From NCBI GenBank assembly GCA_964585305.1, contig CAZPDM010000010.1, positions 12,722 through 76,721 on the forward strand: DNA of 64,000 nt, in the 5' to 3' direction. Below, one piece after another: positions 1 to 8,021 of this stretch (position 1 is its first letter; the number at the start of each line of letters is the position of its first letter). Made by a program: the position numbers and the translations under genes. The notes under the pieces were generated by a model, which was not told where the DNA came from, ran no database searches, and saw only the letters and a list, made by a program, of their open reading frames with translations. Source of the stretch: CAZPDM01 sp964585305 (GTDB lineage: Bacteria; Planctomycetota; Uabimicrobiia; Uabimicrobiales; JABWCH01).

Positions 1-792
1 AAGCACAATTGTACTATTGAAGAGCGTGAAGAATATGAACATCATATTTTAAATGGTACTGTTGTGTATGCTGGTGTAGATTATGGTGCTATTTTGGCAG
101 AAGCTGAAAAAGAAGCTGATTTTGTAATTTGGGATGGTGGAAATAATGATATTCCTTTCTTCCGACCCAATTTACATATTGTTGTTGCAGATCCTTTACG
201 CGCTGGCCATGAATTATTGTATTATCCTGGTCGTGTAAATTTTGAGTTGGCAGATGTTATCATCATCAATAAGATGGATAGTGCACAACCTGAATCTGTT
301 GATAGTATTATTGCAAATGCCAAGAAGATTAACCCAAATGCTACCATCATTAAAGCTAATTCTAAAGTTACAGTGGATAAACCAGAAGTGTTAAGAGGCA
401 AACGCGTATTGGCAATCGAAGATGGTCCAACTGTGACTCATGGCGAAATGAAATTAGGAGCTGGAGTTGTTTGCGCCCAACGTAATGGAGCAAAAGAGCT
501 TGTTGATCCACGTCCGGCTCTTAAAGGAACATTAGTTGATACTTTCAAAAAATATACCGAAATTGGTAGCGTTCTTCCAGCTATGGGATATGGAGAACAA
601 CAAATTAAAGATTTGGAAGCAACAGTTAACGCTTGCGATTGTGATATAGTTGCAATTGCTACTCCAATTGACTTAACTAGATTGATCAAAGTCAATAAAC
701 CCACAGTTCGCGTAACATACTCTTTAGATGAACTTGGTACTCCAAATCTTAAAGGACTTATTGAAAACAAATTTTCTAAAGAACTTAAATAA
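1..792 (+). CDS. cyclic 2,3-diphosphoglycerate synthetase-like GTPase (5' partial)
   Basis: The reading frame is open to the window edge, so the N-terminus is missing; a GTG at 64 lies inside the conserved run VVYAGVDYGAIL and is not the real start. Visible family features are the CTIEEREEYE block, DFVIWDGGNNDIPFFRP, IIINKMDSA (an NKxD-like G4 element), the GGxxGAG-poor but typical MKLGAGVV segment and the closing YSLDELGTP. These match the cyclic 2,3-DPG synthetase family of P-loop proteins. In bacteria this family often sits beside molybdenum hydroxylase and purine-catabolism genes rather than making thermoadaptive cDPG, and the next two genes here are of that type. I infer an accessory role in that system. 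A strong hairpin terminator follows at 831-858, so the gene probably ends an upstream transcript. Confidence 0.8.
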   Translation, partial: KHNCTIEEREEYEHHILNGTVVYAGVDYGAILAEAEKEADFVIWDGGNNDIPFFRPNLHIVVADPLRAGHELLYYPGRVNFELADVIIINKMDSAQPESVDSIIANAKKINPNATIIKANSKVTVDKPEVLRGKRVLAIEDGPTVTHGEMKLGAGVVCAQRNGAKELVDPRPALKGTLVDTFKKYTEIGSVLPAMGYGEQQIKDLEATVNACDCDIVAIATPIDLTRLIKVNKPTVRVTYSLDELGTPNLKGLIENKFSKELK

Positions 793-830
793 TTTTTAAG
801 ATTCTTTCTATTTTAAATTTGCTCTTAAAA

Positions 831-858
831 CCGAGTTCGAATGAACTCGGTTTTTTTT
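831..858 (+). terminator. Rho-independent terminator after the cDPG synthetase-like gene
   Basis: Perfect 8-bp stem CCGAGTTC / GAACTCGG with a GAAT loop at 831-850, followed directly by eight T at 851-858. It lies 39 bases after the stop codon and before the ATG at 882 of the next gene. Confidence 0.9.
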
Positions 859-881
859 GGAAAAATATAGGCTTACGATTT

Positions 882-1487
882 ATGATAAAAAAAGTTGGTT
901 CAATTATTTTAGCAGCTGGAAAAAGTCAGCGTATGGGAAAAAATAAAATCTTTATGTCATTTAGAAATCGTCCTATGATTGCTGGTATTTTATCAAATAT
1001 TGCTTGTTGTGATATTGTAGGAACAATTATTGTAATAGGTTACGAATTTCAAAATGCTCTTGCTTGTTTAGCAGCAATTCCAGAAGCAGAAACAGCAGCT
1101 ATATTCATTAACCAAGAATATGAAAAAGGTATGGGAACTTCTTTAGCTATAGGAGCGCAGGGAATTCCAAATGACTGGGATGCTGTACTGATTATGTTAG
1201 GAGACATGCCTCTTATTTCTTCAGAAATAATTACTAAAATACTTGAGTCTTATGAAGAAATATCTGCTAACCAGACTATTATAGTCCCTACATATCAGAA
1301 AAGACGTGGCCATCCCGTTTTATTTGCCAAACAACATTTTGAAGAGTTAGCTCAATTAAATGGAGATATTGGTGCTCGTAGCGTTTTACAAAAAAATTCT
1401 TCACAAATTCAATTTATAGAAATTGACTCCCCATATATTTTAACTGATATTGATACAAAGGAAGAATTCCAACAATGGAATCTATAG
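882..1487 (+). CDS. MocA/MobA-like nucleotidyltransferase
   Basis: Molybdenum cofactor cytidylyl/guanylyltransferase-like NTP transferase of about 201 residues. The N-terminal VGSIILAAGKSQRMGKNK is the classic nucleotide-binding LAAGxSxRMGxxK motif, and LIMLGDMPLIS is the metal-binding GDMP motif of the MobA-like GT-A fold. GHPVLF is also typical. I chose the ATG at 882, since the open frame begins at a TTG at 819, inside the upstream terminator. The last 13 bases overlap the next gene (yqeB-like), which indicates translational coupling. MocA-type enzymes attach CMP to molybdopterin for xanthine-oxidase-family hydroxylases. With YqeB next door this fits maturation of a molybdenum hydroxylase encoded outside the window. 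Confidence 0.8.
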   Translation: MIKKVGSIILAAGKSQRMGKNKIFMSFRNRPMIAGILSNIACCDIVGTIIVIGYEFQNALACLAAIPEAETAAIFINQEYEKGMGTSLAIGAQGIPNDWDAVLIMLGDMPLISSEIITKILESYEEISANQTIIVPTYQKRRGHPVLFAKQHFEELAQLNGDIGARSVLQKNSSQIQFIEIDSPYILTDIDTKEEFQQWNL

Positions 1488-2368
1488 AATTGAGAGCCTT
1501 AGAAAAAAAGAAATTTAAAGAAAAAAGAAATTTGTACTCCAAAAAGAATATTATTGTTGTTATTAAAGGTGCTGGGGAAATGGCATCCGCAATTGCATGT
1601 CGTTTACATAAAACAAGTTTTGTCGTCATCATGACTGAGATTGAAAAACCAAGTGTTATCCGGCGTGCAGTTTCATTTGCTCAATCAGTTTTTGATGGAG
1701 ACAGTCAAGTTGAAGATATAATTGGAGAATGTATTCAGCTTGATGAAAAAAATTATCATAGCACTTTAAATGAAGTTTGGAATATTGTGTCAAAGGGAAG
1801 AATTCCAGTTATCATAGACCCTTTTGCAAAAATTACCAATATTGTTCAAGCAGATATTGTTGTTGATGCGATTATAGCAAAAAAAAATATAAATACTAAA
1901 ATCAATGAAGCCAAAATTGTAATTGGCATAGGCCCTGGATTTGTTGCAAAAGAAAATTGTCATTATGCTATTGAAACTATGCGTGGGCATAATTTAGGAA
2001 TCATTTTAGAAGAAGGTTCTACTCAACCAGATACTGGGATTCCAGGAAATATTGCAGGTGTTACAATGCAAAGAGTACTTCGCAGTCCAACAGATGGTAT
2101 TTTGATCGCATCAAAACAAATTGGGGATAAAATTACCAAAGGCGATATTGTGGCAACTGTATCGAATCAACCTGTTATTTCAGAAATTTCTGGTGTACTC
2201 AGAGGCATTTTATTTTCAGGATTATTTTGCAATAGTGGGCAAAAGATTGGAGATATTGATCCACGTGATGAAGTTTCCCATTGCTTTACTATATCAGATA
2301 AAGCTCGCGCTATTGCAGGTAGTGTTCTGGAAGCCATTTTGAGAAATTTTATTCTTCTAAAGGAATAG
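1475..2368 (+). CDS. yqeB: YqeB-like selenium-dependent molybdenum hydroxylase accessory protein
   Basis: The protein (297 residues) carries IKGAGEMASAIACRL near its N-terminus, a Rossmann-like GxGExxS element, then a central domain with GIGPGFVAKENCHYAIETMRGHNLG and a C-terminal half containing GxIPxxI-like and TDGILIASKQIGDKITKGDIVATV, a biotinyl/lipoyl-like hammerhead segment. This order matches the EF2563/YqeB family named selenium-dependent molybdenum hydroxylase system proteins. The ATG at 1475 overlaps the mocA-like gene by 13 bases and has AAGGAAG upstream; about 27 residues precede the core. The family is thought to serve hydroxylases carrying labile selenium, which is notable because a UGA-encoded selenoprotein lies at 32894-33379. 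Confidence 0.8.
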   Translation: MESIELRALEKKKFKEKRNLYSKKNIIVVIKGAGEMASAIACRLHKTSFVVIMTEIEKPSVIRRAVSFAQSVFDGDSQVEDIIGECIQLDEKNYHSTLNEVWNIVSKGRIPVIIDPFAKITNIVQADIVVDAIIAKKNINTKINEAKIVIGIGPGFVAKENCHYAIETMRGHNLGIILEEGSTQPDTGIPGNIAGVTMQRVLRSPTDGILIASKQIGDKITKGDIVATVSNQPVISEISGVLRGILFSGLFCNSGQKIGDIDPRDEVSHCFTISDKARAIAGSVLEAILRNFILLKE

Positions 2369-2370
2369 AT

Positions 2371-3048
2371 ATGTCAGAAAATTATATTGTTGAACTACAT
2401 AATGTTCAAAAAGAATACTATCATCCTGTAACAAAAGTCTTCCATAATATTACCTGCAAAATTTTATATGGGCAAACAATTGCAATTGTAGGACAATCTG
2501 GTTCAGGGAAAAGTACATTACTTAATCTTATTGCTGGTTTTGATATCCCTACTACAGGTGAGGTATTTTGTTATGGTAAAAATTTAGCTGATTTTACAGA
2601 AAAAGAGTTGTGTGAATTTCGTAATCAAAAACTTGGATTTATTTTTCAATCTCATCATCTTTTGCCACAATGTACTGCTTTAGAAAATGTACTTTTACCC
2701 ACCTTAGCATTAAAGAATTCAGCAAGCAAAAAAGACTATGATAGGGCCAAAGAACTTCTTAACACTGTTGGGCTATCTCAACATTGGCAACATTATCCAG
2801 ATCAGTTATCTGGAGGAGAATGTCAGAGAGTTGCTGTAGTTCGAGCTATTTTACATAATCCAAGTTTAGTTTTAGCAGATGAACCTACAGGCGCATTAGA
2901 TCAAGAAACTGCTGAGCAAATAATCGAGCTGCTTTTGCAATTACAACAACAATATAAAATGACTTTGATTCTTGTAACACACTGCCTTGATTATGCTGCC
3001 AAAATGTCTCAGACATGGCAAATTTCTAAAAGAGAACTCTTGAAATAG
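2371..3048 (+). CDS. LolD-type ABC transporter ATPase
   Basis: ABC ATPase of 225 residues. Visible motifs: Walker A GQSGSGKST, Q-loop FIFQSHHLLPQCTALENV, signature LSGGECQRVA, Walker B LVLADEPTGALD and H-loop TLILVTHCL. FQSHHLLPxxTALENVxLP and the DEPTGxLD form are characteristic of the MacB/LolD/FtsE branch, which works with FtsX-like permeases on lipoprotein sorting or macrolide/peptide export. It starts two bases after the yqeB-like stop with AAGGAAT upstream, so it is in the same transcript. No FtsX-like permease is visible next to it: the following gene runs the other way and encodes an unrelated small membrane protein. The substrate is unknown. Confidence 0.82.
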   Translation: MSENYIVELHNVQKEYYHPVTKVFHNITCKILYGQTIAIVGQSGSGKSTLLNLIAGFDIPTTGEVFCYGKNLADFTEKELCEFRNQKLGFIFQSHHLLPQCTALENVLLPTLALKNSASKKDYDRAKELLNTVGLSQHWQHYPDQLSGGECQRVAVVRAILHNPSLVLADEPTGALDQETAEQIIELLLQLQQQYKMTLILVTHCLDYAAKMSQTWQISKRELLK

Positions 3049-3540
3049 TTAATTGATTTTTTTGCAAATATTTTTAATGCAGTAAATTATAATAATTGAG
3101 CTTAATACAATTGTAATAAAATTAACAATTCCCCAACCACTAAAAAATATAGAGCTTAGGCATTCGACTCCGATTTGACCAATTGCTATAAAGAATGAAA
3201 ACCATCGTCCTTTGTGATAAAAAATCATCACTCCTACAGCCACAACAAGCGGACCTAAAATTAAAAAAAGCAAGCTCATAAGTGAAAGTATAAGGCTGGA
3301 ATGTTTCCACTCTGAAATTGTTTTTTGAATCAAGAAAGAAATTTTTGTTGGTTCTTTGGAATTTTCTAAAGGTTGCGAAGGCTGTGCATTTGTGATTGCC
3401 ATTTTATTTAAAATTTGACTTCCAGCATCTAAATACGCAGTACCGGCTAAATACCACCATCCAGTTAAAATATCTAAGAGTCCCACTAAAATAATAAAAA
3501 TAGAAAAAAAAGTTAATAAAATTTTTGTAATAATTTTCAT
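3049..3540 (-). CDS. small multi-pass membrane protein, unknown
   Basis: The product (163 residues) has an N-terminal hydrophobic helix (about 5-27), a Ser/Pro/Lys-containing hydrophilic loop (about 45-70), then three more hydrophobic stretches (about 78-105, 110-128 and 135-157). Four transmembrane segments are likely. I recognise no family motif. The gene converges on the ABC ATPase with no spacer: its stop codon abuts the ATPase stop. The ribosome site upstream of the ATG is weak, as for many genes here. A permease role for the neighbouring ATPase is possible but unsupported, since strand and topology argue against an FtsX partner. Confidence 0.6.
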   Translation of the reverse strand: MKIITKILLTFFSIFIILVGLLDILTGWWYLAGTAYLDAGSQILNKMAITNAQPSQPLENSKEPTKISFLIQKTISEWKHSSLILSLMSLLFLILGPLVVAVGVMIFYHKGRWFSFFIAIGQIGVECLSSIFFSGWGIVNFITIVLSSIIIIYCIKNICKKIN

Positions 3541-3709
3541 AAAGTTTTGCTCATATTGAGAAATATTACTGATATTTTTTTTGAGAAAAATATAAGAAAT
3601 GAAATAATTCGTTATAGTTTATTTGACTGACTTTAGTTTTTATGATAGAATCATACATTCTATATCTTAATTCTTATGATTTATAAGTTTTTATAAAGGT
3701 ATTTTTTAT

Positions 3710-5974
3710 ATGACGGAAGAAAATGTGTATGTCGTTAAAGTTTCTCAAGATAAAGAAGTGGCTCAAAATTTTTGCGAACCCAGTGAACAACAACTATGGG
3801 AATATCTTTTAAGCCGCAATTTGGTGACTAAAAAAGATGTAGATTTTACTAACAGGGAAAAATCTAGGCTATTAAAGATGGGATATCCTTGTCAGTTATT
3901 AGCTCTTCTATATAATAGCAATATTATTTCAATGGATACTTTGATTGAAGTATATCGATTTTTTGGCAACCATGAAATATCTAAGATTGGGCAATCAGTT
4001 GATAATATAGAGTTACAAGTTCCCAAAGTAAGAAATGGAAAACAGAAAGAAAAAAAGACTTCTACTCGGGGAAAAAAAGAGAAAACTCAAATCGAAGTTA
4101 CCCATACTTCAGTTACACAAAAAATCGAAAAAAAATCTACATCCAAAAAAGCTACTCGTGTAAAACCATCGAAAAAATATCTCAAAGAAAAAGCCGAGCG
4201 AAAAGAAGTTTCTAATCAAGAAAATATCGAAAGCACATTCTCAGCAGAAGTATATGCTCGACAAATTTATGATGCGATAGAAGAATTAAAAAATACAACG
4301 CAAGAGGAGGTTAGTACCTTGCAACAACCCGATGATAATAAACTTCAAGCAAGTTTATCTTTAATTCAAAGCTCAAATCTTCAGATATTAAAAGGCATTT
4401 CTAAATTTCAAGATATGTTATCTATTTTACATAAACTTGATGATCAATTGAGTAAAGTTCCTTCTAATAATATTTCAACAGCAACGGCCATAACAACACA
4501 ACCAACAGCAAGCTCTTCCGAATCAACAGAAGAAGGTAGCGATCGTTCCGAACGATTAGAAATGATCCGTGGAAAAAATACTATTTCTGCTACAGCAGCT
4601 TTACAGTCTCTAAAAAAGGGCTTACCTCTTGATGGATATTATATCGCGGATTTAAATCTTTCATCTAATAATTTTGATGGCGAAGTAAATTTAAGCAATT
4701 GTGTTTTAGAAAATTTTGATGCCTCTAGCGCGACTTTTTCTAGTGATGTCTCTTTTGAAGGTGCTTGTTTTATTGGCAAAGCAATCTTTAAAGGAACTAT
4801 TTTCGCTAAAGAAGCTCAATTTAAAAAAGCAGTATTTTTAGATGGCGCAGATTATACAAAAACAGAATTCGCTGGCGAAACAAGATTCCATAGTACGGCT
4901 TTTAAACGTTTTGTTTCTTATAACCGTGCTAAGTTTAATAAAAAGGTAATTTTTTCTTATTGCCAATTTGCTCGTGGTGCTAAATTCAATGAAGTAGAAT
5001 TTTTAGCAAGTGCAAGTTTTAATAATGTTCACTGTGAACATCGTTTTAGCATGAACGACTGTAAATTTGAAGACGAAGCAACTTTCAGTAATGCGGAATT
5101 TTCTGACATCACAGATTTTAGCAAAAGCATTTTCCAAGAAACAGCAAAATTCATTGGGACAATTTTTGCAAAATATGTCAGCTTCCAATCTGTTAAATTC
5201 CAAAATGATTGCTGCATGTCTGGTGCAACAATAGAAGGTGATTTATTATTTAATTATGCTCAATTTGAAGGTCTTGTGGATATGCAAGCTATTTCTGCAG
5301 AGCATAATGTTAACTTTAAAGAAGCTAAACTTGGTGAAAATGCTCTATTCAAGATAAAAGATGCGTACTTTGGCCGTTTATTTATGACAATTCCTCAACT
5401 TGAAGGTCGCTTGAAAAGTCATAAAGATAAAGACTATAAAATTGCAAAAGCAGAATATGGTTTGCTAAAAAATAATTTCCGAGAAATCAATGAATATGAA
5501 TGTGAAGATTGGGCATATTTACAAGAAAAACGAGCTGCACGCAAAGATGCTTCTAAAGTTAAGGCTTTCTTTGAATGGCTGGTTCTTGATATTCCTTGTG
5601 GCTATGGAACAAAAACTATCAATATTTTTCCCACTCTTTTTGTTCTCTTCCTTCTATTCGCTGGTGTCTTTTATGCTTTTGGAGATCAATTTAATTTAGG
5701 TGATACGATTGTAGAATCCGGAACAACAATATCTTCTCCCAATCAACTCACTCCTCAAACTCCTCCTACTGCGTTATCAACAGAAGATCGCGCTGTAAAT
5801 ATCTTAGATTCTGTACAAATTTCTTTTTGTACATTGACTAACTTAAGCATTGGCGATTGGTCTCCTCGTCGTGGGAGTTGGATAAATTATATGATGATGT
5901 TTGAATCATTCTTGGGCTTTTTGTTAATGAATGTTGTTGTTGTTGTAACATTTAGTCGCAAGGTAAGCAGATAA
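3710..5974 (+). CDS. pentapeptide-repeat protein with C-terminal K+-channel-like pore
   Basis: This 754-residue protein has a small N-terminal helical domain (about 20-95), a Lys/Ser/Thr-rich linker (100-175) and a coiled region (175-280). From about 290 to 565 runs a long array with Phe or a small residue every fifth position, of the form ..F.GA.F..A.F. This is a pentapeptide (PF13576-type) right-handed beta-helix. A C-terminal two-helix module follows: TM1 near 640-661, a re-entrant segment FCTLTNLSIGDW (706-717) and TM2 near 729-748. That order matches two-TM potassium channels, whose filter is TxTTVGYGD; here Val-Gly-Tyr is replaced by Leu-Ser-Ile, so ion selectivity is uncertain. Start ATG 3710 has AAAGGT upstream. 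A terminator hairpin at 5993-6028 closes the gene. Confidence 0.75.
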   Translation: MTEENVYVVKVSQDKEVAQNFCEPSEQQLWEYLLSRNLVTKKDVDFTNREKSRLLKMGYPCQLLALLYNSNIISMDTLIEVYRFFGNHEISKIGQSVDNIELQVPKVRNGKQKEKKTSTRGKKEKTQIEVTHTSVTQKIEKKSTSKKATRVKPSKKYLKEKAERKEVSNQENIESTFSAEVYARQIYDAIEELKNTTQEEVSTLQQPDDNKLQASLSLIQSSNLQILKGISKFQDMLSILHKLDDQLSKVPSNNISTATAITTQPTASSSESTEEGSDRSERLEMIRGKNTISATAALQSLKKGLPLDGYYIADLNLSSNNFDGEVNLSNCVLENFDASSATFSSDVSFEGACFIGKAIFKGTIFAKEAQFKKAVFLDGADYTKTEFAGETRFHSTAFKRFVSYNRAKFNKKVIFSYCQFARGAKFNEVEFLASASFNNVHCEHRFSMNDCKFEDEATFSNAEFSDITDFSKSIFQETAKFIGTIFAKYVSFQSVKFQNDCCMSGATIEGDLLFNYAQFEGLVDMQAISAEHNVNFKEAKLGENALFKIKDAYFGRLFMTIPQLEGRLKSHKDKDYKIAKAEYGLLKNNFREINEYECEDWAYLQEKRAARKDASKVKAFFEWLVLDIPCGYGTKTINIFPTLFVLFLLFAGVFYAFGDQFNLGDTIVESGTTISSPNQLTPQTPPTALSTEDRAVNILDSVQISFCTLTNLSIGDWSPRRGSWINYMMMFESFLGFLLMNVVVVVTFSRKVSR

Positions 5975-5992
5975 TCTTAGTTTTAGATTTTG

Positions 5993-6028
5993 AATGCTAC
6001 TTCTTTAAAAGAAGTAGCATTTTTTTTA
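5993..6028 (+). terminator. Rho-independent terminator
   Basis: Stem AATGCTACTTC (5993-6003) pairs with GAAGTAGCATT (6011-6021) around a 7-base loop and is followed by a T tract to 6028. It serves the plus-strand gene ending at 5974 and overlaps the 3' end of the convergent gene (stop at 5997). No T tract follows on the minus strand. Confidence 0.85.
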
Positions 6029-7964
6029 TTTTTGGCCATTTTATTTCTAATTCTTTTAGAAAAACAGGAGAAACTTCCTTTTGTTGATAAATATTGCTTT
6101 CTATAGCTTCTAAAAGTTCTTGGCCGTATTGTTGGATTGCTTCAGGATAATCTTGTAAATGTGGTAGTAACCATTCTCTAAGAGTTGCACTTGTTGGGCG
6201 AATACCAAAAAATTTACAAAAATCTATCCATTTTTTTGCTAAATCTCTATTAACATGGATAAAAACTTTTCTAATGTTGGAATCAAAATATTTTTTATGT
6301 ATTACTATATAAAATCTTTTTAACATGAGATAGATTATTAGAAGAATGCACAATATAATAGCTATAAAAAACTTATATTGTTCAAATATATTTATTACAT
6401 ATTGAAATAATATAAAAGTGTTATAAGAAATCCCTTCTAAAATTTCATTCCAAAATTGTCGATTCTGACTGAGATAACTTTGTAATTCATTGCTAGCAGT
6501 TGCTTCTATAGATTGCCAACCTTTTTGTGGTGTAAAAACTTCTACCCACGCATGAGCATCGCATTCTCGTACTGTAATAAAATTTCCCCAGCGATTCCAT
6601 TCGTGAGCATAATAGCCAGTAATATATCGACAAGGAATGCCTATACTACGTGCTAGCATGACAAAAGTTGAAGAAAATAGTTCACAATGTCCACCATTTT
6701 GTTGAAGTAAGAAATTTTCAATAGGATCTTGTTTAGAAGAAAGTTTGATTTTAGTTTGATAAGAATAATTCTTATGTAAGTATTGTTGAATTGCTAAAAT
6801 TTTTTCTTCATCATTTTGACAATTTTGAACAATACGAGTTGCAAAGTCATAGCAAAATTTTTGTAGGTTAGAAGGAACTTGTAAATACTTTTCTATATTT
6901 TTAGAAAATTCTTTTTGTTCTATATTGCTTTCTTGGATATATAAAACAATAGATTGGGGAAGCTGAAGAGTTCCCCAGATAATGCCTTCTTGATTTGCAT
7001 ACAATGGTCCACGATTATTAGAAAGTTCAATAAATTTGGTTTCCAATGGTGCAAAGATAATTGAATAGGTAGAATCAAAGCGAGTAATCTTATGTTGTTG
7101 ATGATTTTTTGAGAGAACATTTTCCATCTCTAAATTAAAAAGATATTCTCCTGTTTTTTCTTCTTTTCCCCATATAATATTTCTTTTTTCTTCAGAAATA
7201 CGCCAGGAACCACTTTCATAATGATCGAATATACGACCACGTAAATAATATTGATTTTTAGGAGCAAAATATCTTAGAACCACTTTATTGGAAAACACAA
7301 TATTAACAGAATGTAGATCGCTGAATAAAGAAAACCCGCTTGTTACATTTGAATCAGTTTCAACAAATGGATTCCAATTGTTTATTTCTTCCCTATAATA
7401 GGCTAAAGTTATAAAACAAATTCCAGCAAATATAAATACAATCCCAATCATGATTCCTATAAGTTTTTTTCCCACATTGCCTATGAATTCTTGATATAAA
7501 GATTCTTTTCTTCCACAGGTGATAAGAGTAAACATATAAAGACTAAGTCCTACCCCAAATATCCATGTCAATTGAGAACAACTTGCACATACTATAGTAA
7601 GTAATGTATAAAAATAAAATTTTGTTCCCAATTTTTCTTTTTGAAAAAGTTGCAATATTGATAAAAGTATACTGGCTTGTCCGATACTCCATAATAAAGA
7701 GAAAGTAAAAATACCTTCTACTTTCACATCACAAGGAAATAAACTATGTTTTGTATATGCTAAACCAAAGATTGTGATATCCCATAATATATTGATTTTG
7801 ATAACTTTTGGACTTGAAAAGTATGCAAGGATGATGGTTGGTAAAAGAATAATGGGAAAAATAATTGCTTCAATATAACGCAAGTGAATAATGTTCTCTA
7901 TTGCAATTATGCTTAAAGTAAGCAAACTGATTAAAACTAAATGAATTTGATATATTCGTGCCAT
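5997..7964 (-). CDS. TgpA-like membrane transglutaminase (DUF3488-TGc-DUF4129)
   Basis: The N-terminal third of this 655-residue protein has about six hydrophobic helices (to about 190), followed by a periplasmic region. The transglutaminase-like core contains NGGHCELFSSTFVMLARSIG with nucleophile Cys427, and ECDAHAWVEVF with His471. A further helix lies near 525-545, and the C-terminal segment resembles DUF4129. This is the layout of TgpA-type proteins. The third triad residue, normally Asp in a W-V-DPT context, is Glu487 here (WQSIEATAS), a conservative but unusual change. TgpA-like genes often neighbour a MoxR ATPase and a DUF58 protein; neither is adjacent, although a BatA-like vWA gene lies at 16648-18582. 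The 3' end overlaps the upstream gene's terminator. Confidence 0.78.
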   Translation of the reverse strand: MARIYQIHLVLISLLTLSIIAIENIIHLRYIEAIIFPIILLPTIILAYFSSPKVIKINILWDITIFGLAYTKHSLFPCDVKVEGIFTFSLLWSIGQASILLSILQLFQKEKLGTKFYFYTLLTIVCASCSQLTWIFGVGLSLYMFTLITCGRKESLYQEFIGNVGKKLIGIMIGIVFIFAGICFITLAYYREEINNWNPFVETDSNVTSGFSLFSDLHSVNIVFSNKVVLRYFAPKNQYYLRGRIFDHYESGSWRISEEKRNIIWGKEEKTGEYLFNLEMENVLSKNHQQHKITRFDSTYSIIFAPLETKFIELSNNRGPLYANQEGIIWGTLQLPQSIVLYIQESNIEQKEFSKNIEKYLQVPSNLQKFCYDFATRIVQNCQNDEEKILAIQQYLHKNYSYQTKIKLSSKQDPIENFLLQQNGGHCELFSSTFVMLARSIGIPCRYITGYYAHEWNRWGNFITVRECDAHAWVEVFTPQKGWQSIEATASNELQSYLSQNRQFWNEILEGISYNTFILFQYVINIFEQYKFFIAIILCILLIIYLMLKRFYIVIHKKYFDSNIRKVFIHVNRDLAKKWIDFCKFFGIRPTSATLREWLLPHLQDYPEAIQQYGQELLEAIESNIYQQKEVSPVFLKELEIKWPKIKKMLLLLKK

Positions 7965-7990
7965 AATATTTTCGCTAAATATTTTTTCTT

Positions 7991-8017
7991 AAAAAAACAC
8001 GCCTTAAAAGGCGTGTT
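7991..8017 (-). terminator. Rho-independent terminator, minus strand
   Basis: Perfect inverted repeat AACACGCC (7996-8003) / GGCGTGTT (8010-8017) with a 6-base loop. Read on the minus strand it is followed by a run of T (A at 7991-7997). It sits just after the stop of the gene at 8022-9446. Confidence 0.85.
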
Positions 8018-8021
8018 AATT

